A stretch of 64,000 nucleotides of DNA from contig NZ_JBHLUA010000003.1 in the NCBI RefSeq assembly GCF_042433895.1, positions 206,480 to 270,479 on the forward strand, written 5' to 3'. Shown piece by piece: positions 53,377 through 62,647 of this stretch (its first letter is position 1; every line of letters begins with the position of its first letter). This DNA is from Mesonia maritima. Lineage in GTDB: Bacteria > Bacteroidota > Bacteroidia > Flavobacteriales > Flavobacteriaceae. The notes below the pieces were generated by a model that saw only the letters and a program-made list of their open reading frames with translations, ran no database searches and was not told the origin of the DNA. The translations under genes and the position numbers were made by a program.

Positions 53377-54273
53377 TTAATCTCGATATTTTTCGCGAAA
53401 AGTTAATGGACTTAAACCGACGTTAGAAGTAAACAGTTTTATAAAAGTATTTGGCTCTTCGTAACCTAAACGGAACGAAACTTCTTTAATACTCAAGTCA
53501 GTAAATTTTAATAATCGCTTCGCTTCAGTAATAATACGTTCGGTAATTATTTTTTTGGGAGAGGGTTTATTTAATGTAGAACAAATTTTAGCTAAATTTC
53601 TAGAGCTAATCTTAAGCTCATCAGCATAGAACCCTACTGTTTTTTCTTTTACAAAGTGATTTGCTACTAAGGTTTGAAATCTATTTAATAAGCTATATCC
53701 TTTACTATTTGATTTTATTTGTTCGCTATTTTCATGTTGCTGCAAATTCCATTCTGCAAAAAGCAACATTCGTTCTACAGTATTATGCGCTAATTGATAT
53801 AACAACGGACTGAAATTTGCTTTACTTATATTATGGAAAAAACCTAAAAAACGAATCAATATCTCTTTATAAGGATCTTCTAAGTAAAGTTTCACCACTC
53901 CTTTCTTATTATTAAAAAGGTTACTCTGATGAAGAAGTTCACTATCCAACTGGGTTCTGGCATAAAAACTTTCTGTAAAATCCACAATATAAGCATCAAA
54001 ATGTTTATAATTCTTGAGCTTAAAGACTTGGTTTTTCCCAATGAATAAACAATGGTCTTTTGTTAATTCAACTGTATTCATATCTAATTCTACAGAAACA
54101 CTTCCTTTACAAACCCATATCATTCTATAAAATGAAGTCCTATAAATTTTTGCTATTCGGCTCGCATCTTCTTCATATTCTATCTTATTTACACATATCC
54201 CGTAGGGATTAATTTCTTTATTAAACTGAATGTGATGAATTTCTCTATTATCTTTCTCAGTTAATTTGTACAT
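53377..54273 (-). CDS. AraC-family transcriptional regulator
   Basis: A 298-residue regulator: an N-terminal cupin-like ligand or dimer region (about 30-150), then a C-terminal double helix-turn-helix (about 200-295) with VGFYADELKISSRNLAKIC and the second motif SIKEVSFRLGYEEPNTFIKLF. The final SPLTFREKYR is typical. It lies immediately upstream of the fibre operon on the same strand with a 222-base gap containing the operon promoter, making it the likely regulator; ligand unknown. Confidence 0.88.
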   Translation of the reverse strand: MYKLTEKDNREIHHIQFNKEINPYGICVNKIEYEEDASRIAKIYRTSFYRMIWVCKGSVSVELDMNTVELTKDHCLFIGKNQVFKLKNYKHFDAYIVDFTESFYARTQLDSELLHQSNLFNNKKGVVKLYLEDPYKEILIRFLGFFHNISKANFSPLLYQLAHNTVERMLLFAEWNLQQHENSEQIKSNSKGYSLLNRFQTLVANHFVKEKTVGFYADELKISSRNLAKICSTLNKPSPKKIITERIITEAKRLLKFTDLSIKEVSFRLGYEEPNTFIKLFTSNVGLSPLTFREKYRD

Positions 54274-54541
54274 ATTTATTGGGGTAAATTTTCGTACTTT
54301 TAATTATGTTTTTGTAAATTTATTTTTAATATAATAAGTTATCGGTTAAATGCATAATAATACGATGAAAAGTTTAGAATGGTTTAATAAAAAGCTATAT
54401 TTTTTAAATATAGTTGAAATAAAATTTGAACGAAATTTTATTATTAACTAAATCATTATCATTTTCAACTATTTTTTTCAAAATTCCCTACCGCAACTAA
54501 TTTCCTGAGCATTTTATTTTTTACTTTGCAAGAAAAACATC

Positions 54542-56407
54542 TTGAATTACGTTTCAGTAGAACATATTGCCAAAGCATACGGAGAACGCGTGCTATTTTC
54601 AGATCTTTCGTTCGGAATAAATGAAGGTCAAAAAATTGGACTCATCGCTAAAAATGGAACCGGAAAAACTTCGCTGCTCAATATTTTAGCATTAGATGAT
54701 GTTCCCGATAGCGGTCAAGTAAATTACCGTAATAATCTAAAAACCGCTTTTTTAGCACAAGACCCGAAATTAGATGAAAATCTTACGGTAGAAGAAACCA
54801 TTTTCGCTTCTGAAAATGAAACCCTGCGCATTATTGCTCAATATGAAAAAGCACTAAAAAATCCGCACGATACCGAAAACTATCAAAAAGCATTCGATTT
54901 AATGGATGCAAAACAAGCTTGGGATTTCGAAACGCAATACAAACAAATTCTTTCAAAATTAAAGCTCGAAAATCTCGACCAAAAAGTCAACTTACTTTCC
55001 GGCGGACAAAAACGTAGGCTTGCTTTAGCGAACACGTTGCTCGACAAACCCGATCTTTTAATTCTAGATGAACCTACAAACCACTTAGATTTAGAAATGA
55101 TCGAATGGCTGGAAGAATTCTTTAAAAAAGAGAATTTCACCCTTTTTATGGTTACGCACGACCGCTATTTTTTAGAGCGCGTCTGCAATGAAATAATTGA
55201 GTTAGACGAAGGAAATCTCTACAGTTACAAAGGAAATTACAGCTATTATCTTGAAAAACGAGATGCGCGAATTGAAAATGAAAAAACCAACACCGAAAAA
55301 GCAAAACAACTTTATAAAAAAGAATTAGATTGGATGCGGCGCCAACCCAAAGCGCGAACCACAAAATCTAAATCTCGAATAGATGATTTTTCTGAAATAA
55401 AAGCACGCGCTTCAAAACGCAGAAATGAGCAAAAAGTTCAATTAGAAATTAACATGGAACGTCTCGGAAATAAAATAGTCGAGCTCCATAATATTTCAAA
55501 AGCTTATGATGATAAATTATTGTTTGAAAATTTCAGTTATAATTTTCAGCAAGGCGAACGTTTGGGAATCATCGGTAAAAATGGAACAGGAAAATCTACT
55601 TTTCTCAACACATTAATTGGAAGTCAAAAACCCGATAACGGAAAAATTGTAATTGGCGAAACTATAAAGTTTGGCTATTACACACAAAAAGGAATCGAGG
55701 TAAAACCCGGTCAGAAAGTAATTGATGTGATTCGCGAATTTGGCGATTATATTCCATTAAAAAAAGGTCGGCAAATTTCTGCACAACAACTCTTAGAAAA
55801 GTTTTTATTCAGCAGAAAAAAACAATACGATTTTGTTGAAAAATTAAGCGGTGGAGAGCGAAAACGCTTATATTTATGTACGGTTCTTATTCAAAACCCT
55901 AATTTTTTAATACTCGATGAACCTACTAACGATCTGGATATTGTGACCTTAAATGTACTCGAAAATTTCTTGTTAGATTTTCCGGGTTGTTTAATCGTGG
56001 TTTCGCACGACCGGTATTTTATGGATAAAATTGTAGATCACTTATTCGTATTTAAAGGAAAAGGAATTATTGAAGATTTCCCTGGAAATTATTCAGATTA
56101 TCGTGCTTATGAAGGAAGCAGTTCACCCGAAACTTCAGAAAAGAAAGAAGAAACAGTTACTAAAAAAGACTGGAAAACTTCAGATAACGAGAAAAAACTA
56201 ACCTATAACGAACAAAAAGAATATAAAAAATTAGAGCGAGAAATTGCTAAACTAGAACGCGAAAAAGAAAAGCTTCAACAAGAATTTTTAAACGATTTAG
56301 CTGAAGATGAAATCAATAAAAAATCGCAAGAATTACAAACGATTATTGATGAAATTGAAGCGAAAACCGAACGTTGGTTCGATTTGTCGGCAAAAATGGA
56401 AAGCTAA
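54542..56407 (+). CDS. ABC-F family ATPase (Uup-like)
   Basis: A 621-residue soluble protein with two ABC domains: Walker A GLIAKNGTGKTSLLN and GIIGKNGTGKSTFLN, signatures LSGGQKRRLALA and LSGGERKRLYLC, Walker B LLILDEPTNHLD and FLILDEPTNDLD. An interdomain linker (about 235-300) and a C-terminal coiled coil (540-615) suit the Uup subgroup. ABC-F proteins act on the ribosome or branched DNA intermediates. The start is TTG 54542 (MNYVSVEHI); no ATG fits. Confidence 0.92.
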   Translation: MNYVSVEHIAKAYGERVLFSDLSFGINEGQKIGLIAKNGTGKTSLLNILALDDVPDSGQVNYRNNLKTAFLAQDPKLDENLTVEETIFASENETLRIIAQYEKALKNPHDTENYQKAFDLMDAKQAWDFETQYKQILSKLKLENLDQKVNLLSGGQKRRLALANTLLDKPDLLILDEPTNHLDLEMIEWLEEFFKKENFTLFMVTHDRYFLERVCNEIIELDEGNLYSYKGNYSYYLEKRDARIENEKTNTEKAKQLYKKELDWMRRQPKARTTKSKSRIDDFSEIKARASKRRNEQKVQLEINMERLGNKIVELHNISKAYDDKLLFENFSYNFQQGERLGIIGKNGTGKSTFLNTLIGSQKPDNGKIVIGETIKFGYYTQKGIEVKPGQKVIDVIREFGDYIPLKKGRQISAQQLLEKFLFSRKKQYDFVEKLSGGERKRLYLCTVLIQNPNFLILDEPTNDLDIVTLNVLENFLLDFPGCLIVVSHDRYFMDKIVDHLFVFKGKGIIEDFPGNYSDYRAYEGSSSPETSEKKEETVTKKDWKTSDNEKKLTYNEQKEYKKLEREIAKLEREKEKLQQEFLNDLAEDEINKKSQELQTIIDEIEAKTERWFDLSAKMES

Positions 56408-57174
56408 TGAGATGGTATCAGCTTAAATCTTATTTTAATTTTATTTTTTCAGCTACCAATCAACATGGAGTTCATTCACCATTTATCTATCAGTTAGTTA
56501 CCAAGTGTTTTTACAATCGAAAAAACCGCCCGGAATATAGAAAAATTGGTGAATACCGAAAAGATTTATTTCAAGAAGAACAAAAAGTTGAAATTCAACC
56601 AAATTGCAGCACTTTTTTTAAAGCGAATACCTATAAAGTTTCTAAACTCGCAAAAGTTTATGCCACTTCTTGGAAAAGGAGCAAATTTCTCACGCGCTTA
56701 ATAGACTATTTGGAATTTAAAAGCGTCTTAGAAATTGGTACCCAAATGGGAATTCGAACGTCGTGCTTTGCTTCCAATAAAAACTGCGAAATCGTAACGA
56801 TTGATAATTGCGAGGAAACCCAAAAAGTAGCGCGAGAAAAATTGGAAAAACACGAATTTTCTAATATTGAGTTTTGCCGACAAGAATTTATTCAGGAAGA
56901 AATTTCTGTAGATCGAAAAAAAATAGATTGTTTTTTTATTAGCAATACGCGAAAAAAAGAAAGCACACTTCATCTTTTTGAAGAAGCACTAAAAAAAATT
57001 CATAATGATAGCTTGGTGATTATGGAAGGACTTCATTGGTCGAAAGAAATGAACCAAGCTTGGGAAGAAATAAAAGAAAATAAAAATGTTACTGTAACTA
57101 TCGATACTTTTTATTTAGGTTTAGTTTTTTTCAGAAAAGAACAAAACAAAGAGCATTTTAAAATACGTTTGTAA
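56407..57174 (+). CDS. class I SAM-dependent methyltransferase
   Basis: A 255-residue protein. I start it at ATG 56407, which overlaps the ABC-F stop as TAATG. The SAM-binding fold is seen in VLEIGTQMGIRTSCFAS (motif I) and CEIVTIDNCEE (motif II), as in small-molecule O-methyltransferase-like proteins. The N-terminal NQHGVHSPFIYQLVTKCF is a Bacteroidota-specific extension. Substrate unknown. Confidence 0.85.
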   Translation: MRWYQLKSYFNFIFSATNQHGVHSPFIYQLVTKCFYNRKNRPEYRKIGEYRKDLFQEEQKVEIQPNCSTFFKANTYKVSKLAKVYATSWKRSKFLTRLIDYLEFKSVLEIGTQMGIRTSCFASNKNCEIVTIDNCEETQKVAREKLEKHEFSNIEFCRQEFIQEEISVDRKKIDCFFISNTRKKESTLHLFEEALKKIHNDSLVIMEGLHWSKEMNQAWEEIKENKNVTVTIDTFYLGLVFFRKEQNKEHFKIRL

Positions 57175-57223
57175 TTGTAACAAGTTATCTTAAAAAACGT
57201 CATACCAAAAACAGTTTACTGCA

Positions 57224-57910
57224 ATGAGCAACGTAATAGAGATTAAAGAAATAAAAAGAGATTTTCAACTTGGGCAAGAAACCGTAAAAGTTTTAAAAGG
57301 AATTGATCTTACTATCGAAAAAGGAGAATACGTTGCTTTTATGGGCCCTTCCGGTTCCGGAAAATCTACTTTAATGAATTTGCTCGGTTGTTTAGATACG
57401 CCAACTTCTGGCACCTATATTTTAAACAATCACGATGTAAGTAAATTAACCGATGATGAATTAGCTGAAATAAGAAACAAAGAAATCGGCTTTGTTTTTC
57501 AAACCTTTAATTTATTACCCAGAACTACCGCGCTCGATAATGTAGCTTTACCCATGATTTATGCGGGAAAGTCGAAACAAGATCGAGATGAAAGAGCCAA
57601 AGAAGTTTTAAAAAATGTTGGTTTGGGCGATCGGATGGATCATAAACCAAATCAACTGTCGGGGGGTCAACGCCAGCGTGTAGCCGTTGGACGAGCGTTG
57701 GTAAATAAACCTTCCATCATTTTAGCCGATGAACCTACTGGAAATTTAGATTCAAAAACTTCCGTTGAAATCATGAAACTTTTCGATGAAATTCATGCCG
57801 CAGGAAATACCGTAATTCTAGTAACTCACGAAGAAGATATTGCAGAACACGCCCATAGAATTATTAGATTACGCGATGGAATTATTGAAAGCGATGAACG
57901 CCATAAATAA
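57224..57910 (+). CDS. ABC transporter ATP-binding protein (MacB/LolD-type)
   Basis: A 228-residue ATPase with Walker A GPSGSGKSTLMN (about residues 40-51), Q-loop GFVFQTFNLLPRTTALDNV, signature LSGGQRQRVAVGRAL and Walker B IILADEPTGNLDS. The sequence is of the MacB/LolD group, which drives lipoprotein release or efflux by mechanotransmission. No membrane partner is encoded alongside in this window. Confidence 0.92.
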   Translation: MSNVIEIKEIKRDFQLGQETVKVLKGIDLTIEKGEYVAFMGPSGSGKSTLMNLLGCLDTPTSGTYILNNHDVSKLTDDELAEIRNKEIGFVFQTFNLLPRTTALDNVALPMIYAGKSKQDRDERAKEVLKNVGLGDRMDHKPNQLSGGQRQRVAVGRALVNKPSIILADEPTGNLDSKTSVEIMKLFDEIHAAGNTVILVTHEEDIAEHAHRIIRLRDGIIESDERHK

Positions 57911-57915
57911 CACCT

Positions 57916-58110
57916 ATGAATTTTGAAGATTTCTCTCCCCTAACCCAACTATTTTTTGTTTTTGCTATTCTAGCAGTATTATTTTTTTTGGTAATCGCCA
58001 ACAATAAAAGGAATAAATCTCGCCGTGAAAACCGAAGCGCAAAAAGTTTTAAACAGCGCATAAAAGAAAGAAAAATAGAACGGGAAGAAGAAAATGAAAA
58101 TTTAACGTAA
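57916..58110 (+). CDS. small single-helix membrane protein
   Basis: A 64-residue protein: short N-terminal segment, one transmembrane helix (about 10-28, QLFFVFAILAVLFFLVIA), then a strongly basic then acidic tail (KSRRENRSAKSFKQRIKER). It starts 5 bases after the ABC ATPase and was probably co-transcribed. I recognise no family. Confidence 0.65.
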   Translation: MNFEDFSPLTQLFFVFAILAVLFFLVIANNKRNKSRRENRSAKSFKQRIKERKIEREEENENLT

Positions 58111-58182
58111 CCAGAATCAACCTGAAAGAAATTACCACTTCTCTATTCTATTTTTTACCTTTAGCACTTCAACAGAAAAACA

Positions 58183-58755
58183 ATGAAAATATATACAAAA
58201 ACCGGAGATAAAGGTACAACTGCTCTTTTTGGCGGTACGCGAGTTCCTAAAAGCCACATTCGTATTGAAAGTTATGGCACCGTAGATGAACTTAACGCAA
58301 ATATTGGTTTGGTTAGAGATCAAGAAATAGACCAGCACACCAAATCTATCTTAAAGCAAATTCAAGAAAATCTTTTCACACTCGGAGCAGAATTAGCAAC
58401 CGATCCTGCAAAAGCAAAACTTAAAAACGGGAAAGAACGCCTTAACATTTCAAAAATTAATACTTCACATCTCGAGCAATTAGAAAATGAAATCGATGAG
58501 ATGAATAAAAATTTGCCAGAAATGACGCATTTTATCCTTCCCGGCGGTCATACAACCGTGTCATATTGTCACATAGCACGTTGCGTTTGTCGAAGAGCCG
58601 AACGTTTAACAAGTGCGCTTTATGACATTGAAGCTTTCGATGAGCATATTTTAAAATACCTCAATCGCTTATCAGACTATTTATTTGTGCTGGCACGAAA
58701 GTTGACTAAAGATTTAAACGCTGAAGAAATTAAGTGGATGCCCGAAAAAAGCTAA
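58183..58755 (+). CDS. ATP:cob(I)alamin adenosyltransferase (PduO type)
   Basis: Transfers the adenosyl group to cobalamin to make adenosylcobalamin. The 190-residue protein has the PduO-type N terminus KIYTKTGDKGTTALFGG, then IESYGTVDELNANIG, and the C-terminal CRRAERL and LNRLSDYLFVLAR motifs. In this genome it would supply the chromophore of the CarH-like regulator at 17346 as well as any B12-dependent mutases. An in-window link, not proof of pathway use. Confidence 0.94.
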   Translation: MKIYTKTGDKGTTALFGGTRVPKSHIRIESYGTVDELNANIGLVRDQEIDQHTKSILKQIQENLFTLGAELATDPAKAKLKNGKERLNISKINTSHLEQLENEIDEMNKNLPEMTHFILPGGHTTVSYCHIARCVCRRAERLTSALYDIEAFDEHILKYLNRLSDYLFVLARKLTKDLNAEEIKWMPEKS

Positions 58756-58838
58756 CACACAAACACTTCAGAAAAAGTGTGCAAAGCACTATAAACCATA
58801 AGTTCTTAAAAATAATAGTGAAATAATAGATTTTTTAC

Positions 58839-58868
58839 TTGACATTTACGTCGAAAAATTTATTTTTG
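58839..58868 (+). promoter_or_regulatory. promoter of the DUF2795 gene
   Basis: TTG at 58839-58841, a 19-base spacer and TATTTTTG at 58861-58868, a near-ideal Bacteroidota sigma-A promoter 23 bases before the ATG. Confidence 0.75.
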
Positions 58869-58891
58869 CAAAAATTAAACACGATAATCAA

Positions 58892-59113
58892 ATGTATTGG
58901 ACATTAGAATTAGCATCTTATTTAAGTGATGCTCCTTGGCCGGCTACGAAAGATGAATTAATTGATTACGCAATTAGAACCGGAGCTCCGCTGGAGGTTG
59001 TAGAGAATCTACAATCGATCGAAGACGAAGGGGACTCATACGATTCAATCGAAGAAATATGGCCCGATTATCCCACAGATGATGATTATCTTTGGAATGA
59101 AGATGAATATTAG
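58892..59113 (+). CDS. DUF2795 domain protein
   Basis: A 73-residue acidic protein beginning MYWTLELASYLSDAPWPATK, with the DUF2795 core TKDELIDYAIRTGAPLEVVEN and a very acidic, Trp/Tyr-containing tail. It is short and highly conserved in Flavobacteriia by recollection; function unknown. It has a strong promoter and terminator of its own, and lies directly before secA. Confidence 0.85.
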   Translation: MYWTLELASYLSDAPWPATKDELIDYAIRTGAPLEVVENLQSIEDEGDSYDSIEEIWPDYPTDDDYLWNEDEY

Positions 59114-59133
59114 AAAAGCAAAAAAACAATAGT

Positions 59134-59160
59134 AAAAAGTCTCAATTCGAGGCTTTTTTT
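59134..59160 (+). terminator. terminator after the DUF2795 gene, overlapping the secA promoter region
   Basis: A hairpin AAAGTCTC-AATTC-GAGGCTTT (one G-U pair) followed by a T-run to 59162. The secA -7 box begins only a few bases after it. Confidence 0.75.
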
Positions 59161-59165
59161 TTGCT

Positions 59166-59173
59166 TACATTTG
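59166..59173 (+). promoter_or_regulatory. -7 box of secA
   Basis: TACATTTG matches TAnnTTTG, 26 bases before the ATG at 59200; no -33 TTG at normal distance because the terminator hairpin of the preceding gene fills that space. Confidence 0.5.
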
Positions 59174-59199
59174 AATACTATTTAAAACCATTAAACGTT

Positions 59200-62100
59200 A
59201 TGAGTTTTTTAGACTCTGTATTAAAAATTTTCGTGGGCGATAAATCTGAAAAAGATGTAAAAGCAATCCAGCCCATTGTAGATAAAATAAAATCCTTCGA
59301 GAGCGAATTAGAAAAAATTTCCTTAGACGAACTGCGGAACAAAACCGTAAGCTTTAAAGAAAAAATTTCTGAAGCTACCAAAGCAACTACAGCAGAAATC
59401 CAATCGCTAAAAGAAAAATCTGAAGCCTCAGAAGATATTAGTGAAAAAGAAGATATTTATGCTCAAATTGATGCGTTAGAAGAAAAAGTGAAAACAATTT
59501 CTGAAGACGTTTTAAATGAAATTCTTCCTGAAGCATTCGCCGTAGTAAAAGAAACGGCAAAACGATTTTTTCATAACGAAACACTCGAAGTTACCGCTAC
59601 CCCATTCGATAGGGAATTATCTGCAACTAAAGATTATGTAACCTTAGAAGAAGAAAAAGCCATTTGGAAAAATTCTTGGGACGCTGCCGGAAAAGAAATT
59701 AAGTGGGACATGATCCATTATGATGTTCAGCTAATTGGTGGTGTGGCAATGCATCAAGGTAAAATTGCCGAAATGCAAACCGGTGAAGGTAAAACCTTAG
59801 TGGCAACGCTTCCTGTATATTTAAATGCATTAACCGGTCGCGGTGTTCATTTGGTTACCGTAAACGATTATCTAGCAAAACGTGATAGCGCTTGGATGGC
59901 ACCGCTATTTAATTTTCACGGCTTAAGTGTAGATTGTATAGATTATCACCGACCAAATTCTGAAGCGCGAAGAAAAGCCTACAATGCAGATATTACCTAC
60001 GGAACTAACAATGAATTTGGCTTCGATTATTTGCGTGATAATATGAGCCACTCACCTAGTGATTTGGTTCAACGTCCACATAATTATGCTATTGTCGATG
60101 AGGTCGATTCAGTATTGATTGATGATGCTCGAACGCCATTAATTATTTCCGGTCCGGTTCCAAAAGGGGATGTTCACGAATTTGACGTTTTAAAACCACA
60201 GATTTCAAAAATTGTTGAAGTTCAACGAAAATATTTAGTAGGTGTTTTAGCGGAAGCAAAAAAATTAATCGCTGCCGGCGATACAAAAGAAGGCGGCTTT
60301 TTATTGTTAAGAGTTTACCGCGGACTTCCAAAAAACAAAGCACTTATAAAATATTTAAGTGAAGAAGGAATTAAACAATTGCTTCAAAAGACAGAAAATC
60401 ATTACATGCAAGACAACAACCGCGAAATGCCAAAGGTTGATGCTGAATTGTATTTTGTAATTGAAGAAAAAAATAACCAAATAGATCTTACCGACAAAGG
60501 AGTTGAATTTTTATCCGGTAAAGAAGATCCTGATTTCTTTGTAATGCCAGAAATGGGAATGGAAATTTCCAAAATCGAAAATCAAAATTTATCGAAAGAA
60601 GAAGAAGCAGAGAAAAAAGAAGAATTATTCAGAGATTTTAGCGTAAAAAGTGAACGAATTCACACTTTACGTCAATTGCTAAAAGCTTATACTTTATTTG
60701 AAAAAGACACCGAATATGTGGTGATGGATAATAAAGTAAAAATTGTTGATGAACAAACCGGTCGTATTATGGACGGGCGTCGTTACAGCGATGGTTTACA
60801 CCAAGCAATTGAAGCGAAAGAAAATGTAAAAATTGAAGATGCTACGCAAACTTTCGCAACGGTAACGCTTCAGAATTATTTCAGAATGTATAATAAACTT
60901 TCTGGAATGACGGGTACTGCCGTAACGGAAGCTGGAGAGTTCTGGGAAATTTACGAATTAGATGTTGTTGAAATCCCAACCAATAGACCCATCGCTAGAA
61001 AAGATAAAGAAGATTTAGTTTACAAAACAAAACGTGAAAAATACAACGCGGTTATCGAAGAAGTTACCAATTTATCACGTGCCGGAAGACCGGTTTTAAT
61101 TGGTACAACATCGGTAGAAATTTCTGAATTGTTAAGTAGAATGCTTAAAATCAGAAACGTTCCGCATAATGTATTAAACGCGAAATTGCACAAAAAAGAA
61201 GCCGATATTGTAGAAGAAGCCGGTAAATCTGGTATCGTAACAATTGCTACAAACATGGCAGGTCGTGGTACCGATATTAAATTAAGCAAAGAAGTAAAAG
61301 AAGCCGGTGGTTTAGCAATTATTGGTACCGAGCGTCACGATTCCAGACGTGTCGACAGACAGTTAAGAGGTCGTGCAGGTCGTCAAGGAGATCCGGGAAG
61401 TTCACAATTCTACGTTTCTTTAGAAGATAATTTAATGCGTCTTTTCGGTAGCGAACGTATCGCTAAATTAATGGATAGAATGGGACTTGAAGAAGGTGAA
61501 GTTATTCAACACGGAATGATTTCAAAGTCTATCGAGCGTGCGCAGAAAAAAGTTGAAGAAAATAATTTTGGTGTTCGTAAACGTTTATTAGAATATGATG
61601 ATGTAATGAACGCCCAGCGTGAAGTAATTTACAAACGTCGTTACCACGCTTTATTTGGAGAACGATTACGCGTAGATATCGCAAATATGCTGTTTGATAT
61701 TTCTGAATCGATTACGGAAACAAATAAAAACGCTGCAGATTATAAAAACTTTGAATTTGAATTAATTCGCTATTTCTCGATGAATTCTCCAATTACAGAG
61801 GAAGAATTCGGAAAAATGTCTGCTCAAAAAATTTCAGCTGAAATTTATAAAAACGCTTACGAACATTATCAGGTAAAAATGAAGCGTAATGCTGAATTAG
61901 CTTTCCCGGTAATTAAACGTGTTTATGAAGAGCAAGGCGACAGATTCGAGCGAATTGCTGTACCTTTTTCTGATGGAAACAAAACCTTGCAAGTAGCTAC
62001 CAATTTGGCAAAAGCATACGAAACCGAAGGAAAAGAACTCATCACCGATTTCGAAAAAAATATTACACTCGCCATTATAGATGACGCTTGGAAAACACAT

Positions 62101-62559
62101 CTTCGAAAAATGGATGAATTAAAACAAAGCGTTCAGTTAGCGGTTCACGAACAAAAAGACCCGTTACTTATTTATAAATTCGAGGCCTTTGAACTTTTCA
62201 AAGAAATGCTGGAAAATGTGAATAGAGACGTAATTTCATTCTTATTTAAAGGTGAAATTCCGCAACAGGAAAATAATAATATTCAAGAAGCGCGTGAAAC
62301 ACGTCCTAAAGAAAAGCTTGAAACTAGTAAGGAAGAAATCCCCAATATAGATGAACGTGCCGCTCAAAACAGAGCTGCAGGAGAACAAGCACAACAGCAA
62401 CCACAAGTTACTGAGACTATTGTTAGAGAACAACCCAAAATTGGTCGAAATGATAAAGTAACCATAAAAAATGTAGTGAGCGGTGAAAATAAAACGCTAA
62501 AATATAAACAAGCCATTCCTTTATTAGAAAATGGAGATTGGATTTTAGCTAACCAATAA
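59200..62559 (+). CDS. secA: preprotein translocase ATPase SecA
   Basis: The motor of Sec export. The 1119-residue protein, started at ATG 59200 (MSFLDSVLKIFVGD), has MQTGEGKTLVATLPVYLNAL (Walker A), VDEVDSVLIDDARTPLIISG, GTDIKL and the RGRAGRQGDPGSSQF helicase motif VI. A ~120-residue insertion after the first nucleotide-binding part is normal in Bacteroidota. The C terminus keeps the KIGRND lead-in but replaces the usual zinc-binding Cys/His cluster with VTIKNVVSGENKTLKYKQA, so it lacks the SEC-C zinc site. Confidence 0.97.
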   Translation: MSFLDSVLKIFVGDKSEKDVKAIQPIVDKIKSFESELEKISLDELRNKTVSFKEKISEATKATTAEIQSLKEKSEASEDISEKEDIYAQIDALEEKVKTISEDVLNEILPEAFAVVKETAKRFFHNETLEVTATPFDRELSATKDYVTLEEEKAIWKNSWDAAGKEIKWDMIHYDVQLIGGVAMHQGKIAEMQTGEGKTLVATLPVYLNALTGRGVHLVTVNDYLAKRDSAWMAPLFNFHGLSVDCIDYHRPNSEARRKAYNADITYGTNNEFGFDYLRDNMSHSPSDLVQRPHNYAIVDEVDSVLIDDARTPLIISGPVPKGDVHEFDVLKPQISKIVEVQRKYLVGVLAEAKKLIAAGDTKEGGFLLLRVYRGLPKNKALIKYLSEEGIKQLLQKTENHYMQDNNREMPKVDAELYFVIEEKNNQIDLTDKGVEFLSGKEDPDFFVMPEMGMEISKIENQNLSKEEEAEKKEELFRDFSVKSERIHTLRQLLKAYTLFEKDTEYVVMDNKVKIVDEQTGRIMDGRRYSDGLHQAIEAKENVKIEDATQTFATVTLQNYFRMYNKLSGMTGTAVTEAGEFWEIYELDVVEIPTNRPIARKDKEDLVYKTKREKYNAVIEEVTNLSRAGRPVLIGTTSVEISELLSRMLKIRNVPHNVLNAKLHKKEADIVEEAGKSGIVTIATNMAGRGTDIKLSKEVKEAGGLAIIGTERHDSRRVDRQLRGRAGRQGDPGSSQFYVSLEDNLMRLFGSERIAKLMDRMGLEEGEVIQHGMISKSIERAQKKVEENNFGVRKRLLEYDDVMNAQREVIYKRRYHALFGERLRVDIANMLFDISESITETNKNAADYKNFEFELIRYFSMNSPITEEEFGKMSAQKISAEIYKNAYEHYQVKMKRNAELAFPVIKRVYEEQGDRFERIAVPFSDGNKTLQVATNLAKAYETEGKELITDFEKNITLAIIDDAWKTHLRKMDELKQSVQLAVHEQKDPLLIYKFEAFELFKEMLENVNRDVISFLFKGEIPQQENNNIQEARETRPKEKLETSKEEIPNIDERAAQNRAAGEQAQQQPQVTETIVREQPKIGRNDKVTIKNVVSGENKTLKYKQAIPLLENGDWILANQ

Positions 62560-62582
62560 ATAATTCTTTTAAAAAGAGACCG

Positions 62583-62612
62583 AAAAAACCCGATTTTTTA
62601 ATCGGGTTTTTT
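62583..62612. terminator. terminator after secA
   Basis: A perfect 13-bp stem (62583-62595 with 62600-62612) with loop TTTT and flanking A- and T-tracts. Confidence 0.9.
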
Positions 62613-62647
62613 ATTTTTAATCATTCGTATAAATAAATTCATTAATT

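Noticed and set aside
60143..62433. Several minus-strand frames inside secA
   Set aside because: They are shadows of the strongly conserved SecA frame, with no start context or family resemblance.
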